Source: Dendrosporobacter quercicolus
GTDB lineage: Bacteria; Bacillota; Negativicutes; DSM-1736; Dendrosporobacteraceae
DNA length: 64,000 nucleotides
Direction of reading: 5' to 3'
Assembly: GCF_900104455.1 (NCBI RefSeq)
Contig: NZ_FNHB01000010.1
Span: 1-64,000, forward strand
The notes below the pieces were generated by a model that was not told where the DNA came from, searched no databases, and saw only the letters and a list, made by a program, of their open reading frames with translations. A program made the position numbers and the translations under genes. Below, one piece after another: positions 1 to 10,074 of the stretch. Every line of letters begins with the position of its first letter. Position 1 is the first letter of the stretch.

Positions 1-125
<125 letters not shown>

Positions 126-362
126 AGTATTATGAAGAACCTTGATGGCTCTTTATTTATTTCTTAAAGTTAAGAAACTGACTCGCGATTTTCCAACCGC
201 GACGCAGCATTTATGCTGCTAGTACTGACAGTTCCTGTAGAACTGTTCAGTGCACATCTGGCATTTTTATCTTACATTGTTTAGTTTTCAGGGAACACTT
301 TCGTGCTGTTTACTCGCTATCGCTCATTTACATCACGTTTGCCGTCATCGGACAGCTTATTT

Positions 363-391
363 ATATTAACACAACCTATTCATTGTGTCAA
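363..391 (-). promoter_or_regulatory. rrn promoter P2
   Basis: On the minus strand TTGACA (386-391) is followed after exactly 17 nt by TAATAT (363-368). It is the proximal of two tandem promoters for the 16S gene. The ~240 nt between it and the 16S start is the rrn leader. Confidence 0.75.
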
Positions 392-438
392 CATATTTTT
401 TTTGGTAGTTTGTGTCACCACTCAATGGCGACTTTTAT

Positions 439-467
439 AGTATAGTATAATAATATTATGTTGTCAA
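439..467 (-). promoter_or_regulatory. rrn promoter P1
   Basis: On the minus strand TTGACA (462-467), 17-nt spacer, TATACT (439-444), in a very AT-rich tract. It lies ~75 bp upstream of the second promoter. Tandem sigma-A promoters are typical of Firmicute rRNA operons. Confidence 0.7.
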
Positions 468-565
468 CACTTATTTTTCAGAACTTCTTTAAAGCCCTGC
501 AAGTGCTTGTAACTCTTAACACTGCTAGAGTTTAGTGTCTATATTGAAAGCTTTCGAGAAAATGC

Positions 566-597
566 GCCGCCTTTAGCTGCGTTAAAGGCGGCGGCAT
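566..597 (-). terminator. Terminator of the pheA-aroF operon
   Basis: On the minus strand a 10-bp stem GCCGCCTTTA/TAAAGGCGGC (566-592, 7-nt loop) follows the aroF stop codon directly and is followed by a short T-rich run. It separates the operon from the rrn promoters. Confidence 0.75.
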
Positions 598-599
598 AT

Positions 600-1616
600 T
601 TATCTGACTTCATTCTTCAAGAACTCGGCCAATCTTTGTACATCGTGCATTAATGCCATATAATTGCCGGGGTTAAGCGATTGCGGCCCGTCAGATAAGG
701 CTTCCGCAGGATTTGGATGCACCTCGATCATTAATCCGTCTGCCCCGGCTGCGACCGCCGCCATTGACATGGGTCTTACCAAATGCCATTTACCAGTCCC
801 ATGGCTCGGATCAACAATTACCGGCAGGTGGCTTAAATGCTTGAGCGCTCCCACCGCACTTAAATCCAGTGTATTACGGGTATATTCTTCATAGGTCCGG
901 ATTCCCCGCTCACACAATACTACATTATAGTTTCCTTCATTAACAATGTATTCCGCCGCATGCAGCCATTCGTCAATGGTTGCCGAAAGACCGCGCTTTA
1001 AAAGTACCGGCTTGCCTGTACGCCCCACAGCTTTCAGCAAATGGAAATTCTGCATATTCCTTGCCCCGATCTGCAGCATATCAGCGTAACTTGCCACAAG
1101 CTCCACCGCTGCAACTTCAGTTACCTCGGTAACAATTTTAAGCCCGGTTGCCGCACGCGCCTCAGCCAGATAGCTCAACCCTTCTTCTTCCAGCCCCTGG
1201 AAGGCATAGGGTGAAGTACGCGGTTTATAAGCTCCGCCGCGCAGAAACTGGGCTCCACCGGCTTTCACAATCTGCGCCGCCTCCATTAATTGATCCCGGC
1301 TCTCAACCGCGCACGGACCGCCCATTACAATGAGTGAGCCATTGCCAATTTTAACGCCGTCAACATCAACAACACTGGGGGTAGGCTTGAAATCCCGACT
1401 GACAAGCTTATAGCTGGAAGAAATCGTTACAGCCTTTTCCACGCCTTCCAAAGCTTCTATTGGCAATGCCATAATCGCCTTCTTGTCACCAATAATGCCG
1501 ATGATCGTCCGGGACTCACCTTCTACAACATGGGTTCTAAGCCCGGCGTTATGCACCCGTACAATTACTTTTTTAATTTGATCGCCTGTCGCATTAGGAT
1601 TCATTACAATTACCAT
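600..1616 (-). CDS. aroF: 3-deoxy-7-phosphoheptulonate synthase (DAHP synthase)
   Basis: Catalyses the first committed step of the shikimate pathway, condensing phosphoenolpyruvate with erythrose 4-phosphate to DAHP. The 338-aa protein has an N-terminal ferredoxin-like regulatory domain (about residues 1-70, as in the Thermotoga-type enzyme) and then the type I-beta barrel. The barrel carries MGGPCAVES (~residue 98), [18 protein letters not shown], the KPVLLKRG loop and VDPSHGTG. The fused domain is known in this family to mediate feedback inhibition by aromatic amino acids. The ATG is preceded by AGGAGGG at good spacing. It is the second gene of a T-box-controlled operon, 17 nt after pheA, which suggests supply of phenylalanine. 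Confidence 0.95.
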   Translation of the reverse strand: MVIVMNPNATGDQIKKVIVRVHNAGLRTHVVEGESRTIIGIIGDKKAIMALPIEALEGVEKAVTISSSYKLVSRDFKPTPSVVDVDGVKIGNGSLIVMGGPCAVESRDQLMEAAQIVKAGGAQFLRGGAYKPRTSPYAFQGLEEEGLSYLAEARAATGLKIVTEVTEVAAVELVASYADMLQIGARNMQNFHLLKAVGRTGKPVLLKRGLSATIDEWLHAAEYIVNEGNYNVVLCERGIRTYEEYTRNTLDLSAVGALKHLSHLPVIVDPSHGTGKWHLVRPMSMAAVAAGADGLMIEVHPNPAEALSDGPQSLNPGNYMALMHDVQRLAEFLKNEVR

Positions 1617-1633
1617 CTGATTACCCTCCTGGT

Positions 1634-2500
1634 TTATGAATTTTTCAAAATAGCTACATTAAAAGACCCCAGATTTTTAAAACGCTGACTCTTTAATTGA
1701 ACTGCCGTTACAGCAGAACTTACCTTATCTTCAGCCATGCTGCCTTCAAGATCCAGAAAGAAAATATACTCTCCCAGTGCAGTCCGGGCCGGCCTCGATT
1801 CAATTCTTGTCAGATTGACGTTCCGGACGGCAAACTCTTGCAACAGCTCACACAGGCTGCCCGGTTTTTCCCCTTTCATCTGGCATATAATTGAGGTCTT
1901 ACATCGCTCGCCCGAAATGAACTGGGACTGTTTGCTCAAAACGACAAACCGGGTACAATTTCTATCACTATCCTGGATATCTGTCGCTACTGCCTCGAGG
2001 CCATAAATTTGGCCGGCCCGGCTGCTGCCAATTGCAGCATGATTTTGCGCCCCATTTGCTACTATACAGGCGGCCTCAGCCGTACTCTCCACCGCTTTGA
2101 TTTCAATTCCCGGATAACAGCGGTTAATATAATTGCGGCATTGCGCCAGCGCCTGGTTATGCGAAACAATCACCTTAATTTGCGCTGTATTTTGTTTGAT
2201 AAAAAGATGGTGCCGCACCGACCAGACAATTTCCTTTATTATTGTAAGGTTAACATCATGAGCCAACGTATCAAGCGTAATATTCACCGGCCCCTCCAGC
2301 GAGTTTTCAATTGGTACAACGCATTCCGAAACAATACCGTTTTCCACCGCTCTTATTGCTCCGTCAATACTTTGAAAAGGGATAAAGCGCCTCGCTTCCT
2401 CTTTGTACAGATCCAGCGCAATTTCCTCGCTATGCGTGCCGCAAGGCCCAAGATAGCCCACAGTTCGTTCGACATCCGGCTGACTGTTGCTTAAATCCAT
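1634..2500 (-). CDS. pheA: Prephenate dehydratase
   Basis: Converts prephenate to phenylpyruvate, the branch step to phenylalanine. The 288-aa protein has the periplasmic-binding-protein-like catalytic domain, starting with [15 protein letters not shown] and carrying the family TRF motif in NCTRFVVLS (~residue 180). A C-terminal ACT domain (~200-285, with ESRPAR) is the usual phenylalanine allosteric site. There is no chorismate mutase domain, so this is the monofunctional form normal in Firmicutes. The ATG is preceded by GGAGGG. It is the first gene after the T-box leader and is followed closely by aroF. Confidence 0.96.
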   Translation of the reverse strand: MDLSNSQPDVERTVGYLGPCGTHSEEIALDLYKEEARRFIPFQSIDGAIRAVENGIVSECVVPIENSLEGPVNITLDTLAHDVNLTIIKEIVWSVRHHLFIKQNTAQIKVIVSHNQALAQCRNYINRCYPGIEIKAVESTAEAACIVANGAQNHAAIGSSRAGQIYGLEAVATDIQDSDRNCTRFVVLSKQSQFISGERCKTSIICQMKGEKPGSLCELLQEFAVRNVNLTRIESRPARTALGEYIFFLDLEGSMAEDKVSSAVTAVQLKSQRFKNLGSFNVAILKNS

Positions 2501-2592
2501 CTTTCCGCCCTCCTATGGCCAATGTAGCCACAATCACCTGTGTAAATAGCGGCAGACATCAACCCATTTTCTTAACTACCGCCGGAAAAAAT

Positions 2593-2869
2593 AAAAAACC
2601 CTCATCCATCAAAGGACGAGAGTTAGCTCGCGGTACCACCTTAATTATCTGCCTAACGCAGATCGCTTCAAAAGTACGGGCTTCTAGCCGATACTCCCTT
2701 TCCTTTAACGGCGAAAGCTCCGGCTCCACCTACAATCATTGACTTCAGTGGGCAACTCCGAGGTGAACTTCAGTATAGTTCTAGTACCAGGCTCTCAACA
2801 TCCCCGGCTCTCTGTAACAATACCCCTATACTTACTTTTCCTCATCACAGTAATTAGCTTATATCATTT
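2593..2869 (-). promoter_or_regulatory. T-box leader, phenylalanine-type specifier
   Basis: The minus strand carries the T-box core GGTGGTACCGCG (2629-2640). It is followed by a terminator stem CTCTCGTCC/GGATGAGGG (2599-2622, with G-U pairs) and a T-run at 2593-2598. Upstream are Stem I elements (GATGAGGAAAAGTA and AGAGAG-like motifs near 2800-2850). A GAAG-UUC-ACC context at 2765-2767 gives UUC (Phe) as the likely specifier codon. Uncharged tRNA-Phe would stabilise the antiterminator and switch on pheA-aroF. The specifier call is my inference from position. Confidence 0.9.
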
Positions 2870-2875
2870 GACCTT

Positions 2876-2904
2876 ATACTATCACACCTTTTTAAGTTGC
2901 GCAA
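2876..2904 (-). promoter_or_regulatory. Promoter of the T-box/pheA/aroF transcript
   Basis: Minus-strand TTGCGC (2899-2904), 17 nt, TAGTAT (2876-2881), placing the start a few bases before the T-box. The remaining ~240 bp up to the ABC-F gene show no further gene that I recognise. Confidence 0.5.
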
Positions 2905-3148
2905 GACTTTCTTGCTATTTTTTGTTGCGGCCACCATCTCTATAAATACATTAGTTCCCTCCGGTAGTACAAACATTAAAATCAGTACATACCATAACCA
3001 ATGCCGATTTCGTGAATGCTCCCGCCGCTGGAAGGCACAGTATAAAAACAGCGAACAATATTCAACCGAAAAATCACGCAGAATATTGCTTTACCTGCGG
3101 TTATCGGCTAGACTACAATAGAAACTATTTATACTGCAGGTGACAAAA

Positions 3149-4705
3149 ATGAGTGTATTAACCGTAGAAAACGTAACGCACGGATTTGGCGCCCGGGGCA
3201 TTCTGGAAAATGCGTCGTTCCGCCTATTAAAAGGAGAGCACGTTGGCTTAATCGGCGCTAATGGCGAAGGTAAGTCAACCTTCCTGAACATCATTACCGG
3301 CCAGTTGGCCCCTGATGAAGGCAAAATTGAATGGTCCAACAGGGCAACCGTTGGCTATCTTGACCAGCACTCGGTATTGTCTAAAGGAAAAACGATCCGT
3401 GAAGCTTTACGGGAAGCCTTTACCGGGATGTTCGCGCTCGAAGCGGAAATGCTGGAGATTTATGACAAAATGGGGGATGCCACACCCTCTGAATTGGATA
3501 AAATGATGGAAGATGTCGGTGAAATTCAGGAATTACTTGAACACAACGGCTTTTATACCATTGATGCCAAAATAAGCGAAATAGCCAATGGCCTGGGCCT
3601 TGGCGCCATCGGACTTGATAAGGACGTAGCCGATTTAAGCGGTGGACAACGCACGAAAGTTTTATTAACCAAACTGCTGCTGCAGAATCCAACCATTCTT
3701 ATCTTAGACGAGCCAACCAACTATTTGGACGTCGAGCATATTGAGTGGTTAAAAACGTACCTGAAAAATTATGAAAATAGCTTCATCCTGGTCTCCCATG
3801 ATATTCCCTTCCTCAATGAAGTGGTAAATGTTATTTATCATGTTGAAAACACTATGCTCACTCGCTATACCGGAAACTACGAACAGTTTCAGCAACTTCA
3901 CTCCATCAAAAAAAGCCAGGAACAACGGGCCTATGAGCGCCAGCAGCAGGAAATTGACCGTCTGGAAGATTTTGTAGCGCGCAATAAAGCCCGTGTTGCT
4001 ACCAGAGGTATGGCCAACAGCCGTCAAAAGCAGCTTGATAAAATGGAAATCCTGGAAAAACCCCGGGAAAAGCCAAAACCGAGCTTTAAATTTAATGAAG
4101 CCCGCACGCCCAGCCGTCATATTGTAACCGCCAAAAACCTGGTATTAGGCTATGACGAACCTCTGACCAAACCGGTTGAACTCCTGCTGGAGCGGGGTCA
4201 AAAAGTCGCCATTCGCGGAGTAAACGGGTTAGGAAAAACTACTTTATTAAAAACAATTATGGGCATTATTCCGCCGCTATCAGGCAAAGTAGAACTGGGA
4301 GACTATCTATTCCCGGGTTACTTTGAGCAAGAAACCGGCCGCGATAACCACAACACGGCACTTGAGGAAGTTTGGAATGAATATCCCGGCATGACTAACT
4401 TTGAAGTACGCGCCGCCCTGGCGCGCTGCGGCCTGACAAATGACCATATTACCAGCAAAATGATGGTTTTGAGCGGCGGCGAAAATGCGAAAGTTCGGCT
4501 TTGCAAATTAATGCTCAGAGAGGTAAACTGGCTGGTACTGGATGAGCCTACCAACCACCTGGACGTCGAAGCCAAAGCTGAACTAAAAAATGCGTTAATG
4601 GCATTTAAAGGCACCATTTTGCTGGTATCCCATGAACCCGACTTCTATGAAGGCTGGGTAACCGCTATTTGGAATGTGGAAGACTGGACCACAAAAATTG
4701 TCTAA
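3149..4705 (+). CDS. ABC-F family ATPase
   Basis: Soluble protein of two fused ATP-binding cassettes without membrane segments, the architecture of ABC-F translation factors that act on the ribosome. The first cassette has Walker A GANGEGKST (~residue 36), signature LSGGQ and LILDEPTNYLD. A charged linker (~240-320, with RQQQEIDRLEDFVARNKAR) corresponds to the P-site tRNA interaction motif. The second cassette has GVNGLGKTT, LSGGENAK and LVLDEPTNHLD. I chose the ATG at 3149 because AGGTGA (3138-3143) is its ribosome site; a GTG at 3140 overlaps that site. The subfamily (housekeeping versus antibiotic protection) cannot be decided from motifs alone. Monocistronic, with its own terminator. Confidence 0.9.
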   Translation: MSVLTVENVTHGFGARGILENASFRLLKGEHVGLIGANGEGKSTFLNIITGQLAPDEGKIEWSNRATVGYLDQHSVLSKGKTIREALREAFTGMFALEAEMLEIYDKMGDATPSELDKMMEDVGEIQELLEHNGFYTIDAKISEIANGLGLGAIGLDKDVADLSGGQRTKVLLTKLLLQNPTILILDEPTNYLDVEHIEWLKTYLKNYENSFILVSHDIPFLNEVVNVIYHVENTMLTRYTGNYEQFQQLHSIKKSQEQRAYERQQQEIDRLEDFVARNKARVATRGMANSRQKQLDKMEILEKPREKPKPSFKFNEARTPSRHIVTAKNLVLGYDEPLTKPVELLLERGQKVAIRGVNGLGKTTLLKTIMGIIPPLSGKVELGDYLFPGYFEQETGRDNHNTALEEVWNEYPGMTNFEVRAALARCGLTNDHITSKMMVLSGGENAKVRLCKLMLREVNWLVLDEPTNHLDVEAKAELKNALMAFKGTILLVSHEPDFYEGWVTAIWNVEDWTTKIV

Positions 4706-4711
4706 CGAACA

Positions 4712-4749
4712 AGAGCACAGATTGTTTCACTGCAATCTGCGCTCTTTTT
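4712..4749 (+). terminator. Terminator of the ABC-F gene
   Basis: Stem AGAGC-A-CAGATTG / CAATCTG-C-GCTCT (4712-4745, one mismatch) followed by a run of T, starting 6 nt after the stop codon. Confidence 0.9.
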
Positions 4750-4777
4750 CTTCCGCTGTTCAACAACAAACTCCAGC

Positions 4778-4825
4778 CTAGTACCGCACTGGTACCGTGC
4801 GTCACCAAAGCATTTGGGGTACTAG
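4778..4825. repeat. Palindromic CTAGTACC...GGTACTAG element
   Basis: CTAGTACC and GGTACTAG bracket an inner hairpin CGCAC-TGGTACC-GTGCG. The string GTACCGTGCGT recurs at 12722, and a related CTAGTACCGTGC occurs at 22302. It lies in the converging 3' ends of the ABC-F and YitT genes, and its right arm extends into the last codons of the latter. Function unknown. Confidence 0.4.
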
Positions 4826-5682
4826 TGGATTGCTTTTTTCTTAACCCGGCCGCCCATAACGTCATGTACTTCATTTATCGTCACAAAGGCATTTTCATCT
4901 TTTTCCTGAACAATGGTTTTCAATTTAGCTACTTCCAGACGCGTAACTACGGAATACAAAACTTTCTTTGGCTCCCCGGTATAGCCGCCTTCGCCATGTA
5001 AAACAGTTACGCCCCGGCCCAGTCTGGCCATTAGCGCATCGGCAATCTCTTCAGGATAGTCAGTGACAATCAGCACACCTTTGGATTCATCCAGCCCTTC
5101 AATTACAACGTCAATCACCTTGAAGGCTATGTAATAGGCGACAAGCGAATACATGGCCTTATCCCAGCCAAATACCAGCCCTGCCGAACCTAAAATAAAC
5201 AAATTAATAAACATAATGATTTCGCCAACAGAAAACCCGGTTCTTTTGTCCAGGATGATCGCTACAATTTCGGTACCGTCCAGCGAACCGCCGTAGCGGA
5301 TAATCAGTCCTACGCCTACGCCAATAATAATTCCCCCAAAGACGGTTGCCAAAAATAAATCCTGCGTAAGCTCCGGAATGGGAAAAAAGAACGATACCCA
5401 ATAAGACAGGGAGAGTATGGCAAACAGGGTGGATATGGTAAATGTTTTGCCGATTTGCATATAGCCCAAATATAAAAACGGCAGATTAATCAACACAATA
5501 TACATGCTCAGGGGCTGCTGCGTTATATGGCTTAACATAATTGCCACACCGACAACGCCCCCGTCAATAATGTTATTGGGAACAAGGAAGATTTCCAGGC
5601 CAATGGCATAAAGTATTGCACCAATGAAGAGCATGAAGTATTTTTTGATATAAGCTAAAGCTTTATTCTGTTTTTTGGTCAT
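4822..5682 (-). CDS. YitT family membrane protein (DUF161/DUF2179)
   Basis: 286 aa with about six membrane segments (residues ~12-200) followed by a cytosolic DUF2179 domain (~205-280, with GRGVTVLHGEGGYTG and VVTRLEVAKLKTIVQEKDENAFVTINEVHDVMGG). Family members are widespread in Firmicutes. The C-terminal domain has a ferredoxin-like, PII-like fold thought to sense a small ligand, and the transport substrate is unsettled. The ATG at 5682 follows GAGAAGG. It is transcribed alone, with its 3' end overlapping a palindromic repeat. Confidence 0.88.
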   Translation of the reverse strand: MTKKQNKALAYIKKYFMLFIGAILYAIGLEIFLVPNNIIDGGVVGVAIMLSHITQQPLSMYIVLINLPFLYLGYMQIGKTFTISTLFAILSLSYWVSFFFPIPELTQDLFLATVFGGIIIGVGVGLIIRYGGSLDGTEIVAIILDKRTGFSVGEIIMFINLFILGSAGLVFGWDKAMYSLVAYYIAFKVIDVVIEGLDESKGVLIVTDYPEEIADALMARLGRGVTVLHGEGGYTGEPKKVLYSVVTRLEVAKLKTIVQEKDENAFVTINEVHDVMGGRVKKKAIH

Positions 5683-5782
5683 TCCATCGCCTTCTCTTTC
5701 TTAACTTAGGCCATAATTTAATATTTTAACATAATAAGTGAATTTCGTAAAACGCTCCCATGTATGGCTAAATAATCGGAAA

Positions 5783-5827
5783 AGGTCGCCTGCAACGCAA
5801 AAGCATTTACAGGCGACCTTTTTTTTA
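5783..5827 (-). terminator. Terminator downstream of the first RND operon
   Basis: Perfect stem AGGTCGCCTG/CAGGCGACCT (5783-5820) directly after the RND gene stop. T-runs on both strands (4 T on minus, 8 on plus) suggest it can work in both directions. Confidence 0.8.
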
Positions 5828-8800
5828 TACCGAGTTTTTCATTCTGCGCTGCTGGGCACGATCAATCAACAGATAGACCAGCGGCACAACAATCAGTGTC
5901 AGAAGTGTTGATGTGATCAAACCGCCGACCAGCACAACGCCCATAGACTGACGAAGCTCAGCCCCGGCCCCAATGCCCAGAGCAATCGGGAGCATGCCAA
6001 AAATCATTGCCGCAGTTGTCATTATAATCGGCCGCAGCCGGACACTGCCCGCTTCTATTAAGGCTTCCTTCAGCTCCCAGCCCTGCTTGCGCAGTTGATT
6101 GGTGTAGTCCACCAGCAAAATAGCATTCTTGGTAACCAGCCCCATCAACATGATAATCCCAATCAGCGATATGATGTTGATGGTCTGGCCGGCAATCAAT
6201 AGTCCAAGAATAGCGCCGATCAGTGAAAATGGCAGGGACAGCATGATCGTAAACGGATGAATAAAGCTCTCAAACTGTGCAGCCAGCACCATATAGATCA
6301 GCACAATCGCCAAAGCAAGTGATTTTGCTATTTCCATAAACGAGTCCTGCATGGTTTGAGCCTGTCCGACAAAACGGTAGCTGTAGCCTGACGGAAGATT
6401 CATCGTCTTGGCAATATCTTCAGCTTTGGTCATGATTTCTCCAGCCGACACACCAACCACGTTAGAATACACAATCACCTGGCGCTGGCGGGCTTCCCGG
6501 TTGATCTGGGTCGGACCGGACGATAACTCGACGGCTGCGATATCCCCAAGCCTTACAAACGCGCCGCTCTTGGCAGCAATCAGCAAATCGGCTACATCAG
6601 CACGGTCGGTCCGGTTTTGGCTTTGCAGTTGTACCCGGATTTCATAGTCTTTGTCGCCGGCATTGTACTGATTACGGGTAGTACCGCCCAAAAATGCCAT
6701 TTGCACGGTATTAGACACCGTTACAGCATCCAGACCGGCATCACTCATTTTGAGCGTATCTAAAACTACCTGCACCTCAGGTGCAGACTGCTCACTGGAG
6801 ATATCGACATCAGTGGTGCCGGGAACTTGTTTTAGCTGACCGGCCAGTTCCTCGGCCAATCGATTGAGTTCAGTCAATTCCGGCCCCCGAAAAGCAATCT
6901 GAACCGGGCTTGAATTGCCGCGCCCAATCCCCTGGCTTGTCGACACTACTACTTTTAAATCGCCAACATTGTTGAATTTTCCCCGCAGCTCGTCCATAAT
7001 TTCATCCATAGAACGTTCACGGTTACTGCTTGATACCAGTTCTACACCGATGGTTGCCTGGTTAGAGCCATTGGAACCAATAATCACATAAGCCACGTCT
7101 TTCTCCGGTATAGCCAGCACCGTTTCCTCAATTGGTTCAATCATTTGCCGCATTTTATCCAGAGAAGTTCCGGCCGGAGCTGTTAAGGCTATACTAAACT
7201 GACCCGAATCATAGGTCGGCTGAAACTCCGTGCCTAAATAAGGAGTGAGCATAAAATTGGCAAACAAGGATAGCAGCGCTGCCGCTACCAGCTTTTTAGG
7301 CCGTTCTAAGGCCCATGTCAAAATCCGGCGATAGGTTTCCTGAAAAGCCAGAAACCCTGCTTCGAATCTATCCAGCACTTGTTGAACCCTGCGCCTGAAG
7401 CCTGCTGCCGGCTGACTGCCGGCAGCACTGTGCTTAAGCCAGTAAGCCGACAGCATTGGCGTTAAAGTAAGCGCTACAAACAGCGAGAAAGCAACCGCAA
7501 AAGCGACCGTCAAACCAAATTCCTTGAAAAACTGGCCGATAATACCACTCATACTGCCTACCGGTATAAACACCGCCAGAATAGCAAAAGTGGTTGCCAT
7601 AACCGCCAGAGCAATTTCCGAGGTTCCGGATAACGCTGCCTCAAACGGGGATTTCCCTTCTTCCATATGCCTGAAAATATTCTCGATAACCACAATTGCG
7701 TCATCAATAAGAATGCCCACTGCTAAGCTAAGCCCCATCAGCGACATTGTATTCAAGGTAAAGTTCATCGATTTCATGAGAAAAAAGGTAGCAATAATGG
7801 AAGTTGGTATCGCCAGGGCGCCAATCACTGTTGCCCTGGTATTCTGGAGAAACAAAAAGGTAATAATGACCGCCAGAAATCCGCCGAAAACGATGGTAAC
7901 CAAAACATCTTCAACGCTTTCCTGGATATAAACTGAGCTGTCATTGGTTATGGTCAGCTGAACATCAGGCGGCAGCTGTGACTGTAAATTGTGGACAGCC
8001 TGTTTCACGCCGGTCGCAACATTTACCGTATTTGTTCCCGACTGTTTTTGCACTGCAATTAAGACACTTGAAGCTCCATTTGTCCTTGCGATTACGGTCT
8101 CCTCGCCCCAGCCGTCGGTTACAGCTGCAACATCGCTTAACCGGATCAGCCGGCCTTCCTGGTTAGCTACAATTACATTTTGAATATCTTCAATACTACG
8201 ATATTTACCAATGGTACGAACCGTCAGCTGAGTGCCGTTTTGCTCTACCCGGCCGCCAGGGGCGTTTAAATTCTGGTTATTAACCGCCTCTAGAATCTGC
8301 GGCATTGAGATTTGATAGGCAGCCAGCTTGTTGGCATCAACTGCTACACCGATTTCCCGGTCGGATGATCCGTAAATAGTAACATCAGCCACGCCGTCTA
8401 GCCGTTGCAGCTCCTCTTTTACCACATCGTCCGCCAGCCTCCGGACTTCACCGGGGCTGCGGGTTTCCGAAGCCAGACTGAAAGTCAAGATCGCCTGAGC
8501 CGATACGTCAAACCGTTGCACTACCGGCTCATCAATGCCGTCCGGCAAACGTTTACGGACCCCGGCTACTTTCTCGCGCACCTCGTTTGCAGCCAATTTT
8601 GGATCGGTGCCAAACTCGAATTCAAGCGTGGTCTGCGATACACCTTCCCGCGTCACCGACGATAGCGTTTTTATGCCTGACAAGGAACTTACCGCATCTT
8701 CAACCGGCTTGGTGACAAGGCTTTCCATTTCCTCAGGTGAAGCTCCGGGAAAAGACACGGATATACTTACCAACGGAAAATCGACATCAGGATATAAATC

Positions 8801-8902
8801 AATACCCAGTCCCGGATAAGCCCCAATGCCGAATACGACCAGCAGCATGACCAGCATAACGGTAAATACCGGCCGCTTGATAAATGTTGAAATCATCCCC
8901 AT
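5825..8902 (-). CDS. RND efflux permease (HAE1 type)
   Basis: 1025-aa AcrB/MexB-like inner-membrane proton antiporter that exports drugs or other hydrophobic compounds through a tripartite pump. The N-terminus MGMISTFIKRPVFTVML is typical. The TM4 proton-relay aspartates are seen in GILIDDAIVVIEN (~residue 400) and the TM10 lysine in GLVTKNAILLVDY (~930). Two large periplasmic loops are present. The start codon overlaps the adaptor stop as TAATG, so they are translationally coupled. No TolC-like outer-membrane factor is adjacent. The substrate cannot be told from sequence; a diderm envelope is implied. Confidence 0.93.
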   Translation of the reverse strand: MGMISTFIKRPVFTVMLVMLLVVFGIGAYPGLGIDLYPDVDFPLVSISVSFPGASPEEMESLVTKPVEDAVSSLSGIKTLSSVTREGVSQTTLEFEFGTDPKLAANEVREKVAGVRKRLPDGIDEPVVQRFDVSAQAILTFSLASETRSPGEVRRLADDVVKEELQRLDGVADVTIYGSSDREIGVAVDANKLAAYQISMPQILEAVNNQNLNAPGGRVEQNGTQLTVRTIGKYRSIEDIQNVIVANQEGRLIRLSDVAAVTDGWGEETVIARTNGASSVLIAVQKQSGTNTVNVATGVKQAVHNLQSQLPPDVQLTITNDSSVYIQESVEDVLVTIVFGGFLAVIITFLFLQNTRATVIGALAIPTSIIATFFLMKSMNFTLNTMSLMGLSLAVGILIDDAIVVIENIFRHMEEGKSPFEAALSGTSEIALAVMATTFAILAVFIPVGSMSGIIGQFFKEFGLTVAFAVAFSLFVALTLTPMLSAYWLKHSAAGSQPAAGFRRRVQQVLDRFEAGFLAFQETYRRILTWALERPKKLVAAALLSLFANFMLTPYLGTEFQPTYDSGQFSIALTAPAGTSLDKMRQMIEPIEETVLAIPEKDVAYVIIGSNGSNQATIGVELVSSSNRERSMDEIMDELRGKFNNVGDLKVVVSTSQGIGRGNSSPVQIAFRGPELTELNRLAEELAGQLKQVPGTTDVDISSEQSAPEVQVVLDTLKMSDAGLDAVTVSNTVQMAFLGGTTRNQYNAGDKDYEIRVQLQSQNRTDRADVADLLIAAKSGAFVRLGDIAAVELSSGPTQINREARQRQVIVYSNVVGVSAGEIMTKAEDIAKTMNLPSGYSYRFVGQAQTMQDSFMEIAKSLALAIVLIYMVLAAQFESFIHPFTIMLSLPFSLIGAILGLLIAGQTINIISLIGIIMLMGLVTKNAILLVDYTNQLRKQGWELKEALIEAGSVRLRPIIMTTAAMIFGMLPIALGIGAGAELRQSMGVVLVGGLITSTLLTLIVVPLVYLLIDRAQQRRMKNSV

Positions 8903-10029
8903 TATTGACCACCATCCCCGGCCGGGGCAATTTCAACTCCGTCCCGGAGTTTATTTTGTCCTGCGACCACAATGCTTTCACCTTCCTGAACGCCTGCCAG
9001 CACTTCGGCCCAGCCGTTTTCAACGAAACCGACAGTTAATACCCGCTGTTGAACTATATTGTCTGCGCCAACGACAAACAGCGTTTTTTGATCCTCCCGC
9101 ATGACCAGCGAGCTTTCAGGCACAGCCAAAACATCCGTATGAACCGTCAACGGCATCTCAACCCTGGCAAACATTCCCGGCTTTAATAAATCATCAGCAT
9201 TATCAATGCTGACTTCAGCAGTAAAGGTCCGGGCCGGCAATGCAGCCATCGGGGAAATTCTGGCAATAACGCCGGAAAATTGTTGGTCCGGCAACGCGTC
9301 AACCTTCACCTGAACATTGGTTCCCATTTTCAGGCTGCCTACCTGCGATTCGCTGACAGTCGCCTTCGCCAGCAATTCCGAAGTATCGGCAACCGTTACG
9401 ATGGCAGAGCCTGAGCGCACAAAAGTCCCGGCCTGCATAAACCGTTTGGTGACAATACCGCTGCGTGGTGTAACGACATTGGCATTATTTAGCTTTTCCT
9501 GGACTAAATTTAACGAACCCTGCGCGGCTTTCACCTGGCCGGCGCTTGAATCGCGTTTTGTTCTGGCATTGTCCAGCATCTGCGTCGAAACAGCACCTTG
9601 TCCGGCTAAGGCCGCATAACGCTGAAAATCAAGTTCGGCCTGTTCCAGACTGGACTGGGCCGCCATTAAATTTCCCTGAACCTGAATTACCTGGGCCTGC
9701 AGGTCATTGGTGTCAAGCACAGCGATCACCGTACCCGCCTTCACCTGATCACCTTCATTAATATTTAAAACGTTAATCCGGCCATCTACTTTAGCCGAAA
9801 TATCTGCACTCCATACCGGCTCAAGATTAGCTGAAAAAATCATCTTCGGCTCAATGTCCCGCCGGCCAACCTGAGCAACCTCTACTGCAACCGTACTGCT
9901 TTGGGCCATTTTGGCAGCCCGGGCTCTGTTATCGGCAATATTTCCATAAATTTGGTAGCCGACAAGGCCGGTGAATACAAACAATACGACAATAATCAGC
10001 GCTAGTCTTTTCTTATTTTCCAAAAGCAA
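8902..10029 (-). CDS. RND periplasmic adaptor (membrane fusion protein)
   Basis: 375-aa adaptor joining the permease to an outer-membrane channel. It has an N-terminal membrane anchor (LALIIVVLFVFTGLVGYQIYG), a lipoyl/barrel-sandwich half (ISAKVDGRINVLNINEGDQVKAG), a coiled-coil hairpin (~105-175, rich in Q, A and L), the second lipoyl half (TPRSGIVTKRFMQAGTFV) and a beta-barrel domain. I take TTG at 10029 as the start: it is preceded by AAAGGATG, and the nearby ATG is in a different, quickly closed frame. A TetR-type operator lies just upstream. Confidence 0.9.
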   Translation of the reverse strand: MLLENKKRLALIIVVLFVFTGLVGYQIYGNIADNRARAAKMAQSSTVAVEVAQVGRRDIEPKMIFSANLEPVWSADISAKVDGRINVLNINEGDQVKAGTVIAVLDTNDLQAQVIQVQGNLMAAQSSLEQAELDFQRYAALAGQGAVSTQMLDNARTKRDSSAGQVKAAQGSLNLVQEKLNNANVVTPRSGIVTKRFMQAGTFVRSGSAIVTVADTSELLAKATVSESQVGSLKMGTNVQVKVDALPDQQFSGVIARISPMAALPARTFTAEVSIDNADDLLKPGMFARVEMPLTVHTDVLAVPESSLVMREDQKTLFVVGADNIVQQRVLTVGFVENGWAEVLAGVQEGESIVVAGQNKLRDGVEIAPAGDGGQ

Positions 10030-10060
10030 TATCGTTCATCCTTTCTAACCTTACACAAGC

Positions 10061-10074
10061 TGACTGGTTAGTCA
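10061..10074 (-). promoter_or_regulatory. TetR/AcrR-type operator at the RND promoter
   Basis: The sequence TGACTGGTTAGTCA is a perfect palindrome of TGACT arms with a 4-bp centre. On the minus strand it overlaps a -35-like TTGACT (10070-10075). This form is common for TetR-family efflux regulators. No regulator gene is adjacent, so the repressor would act from elsewhere (the TetR gene at 23.5 kb is one candidate, by inference only). Confidence 0.55.
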
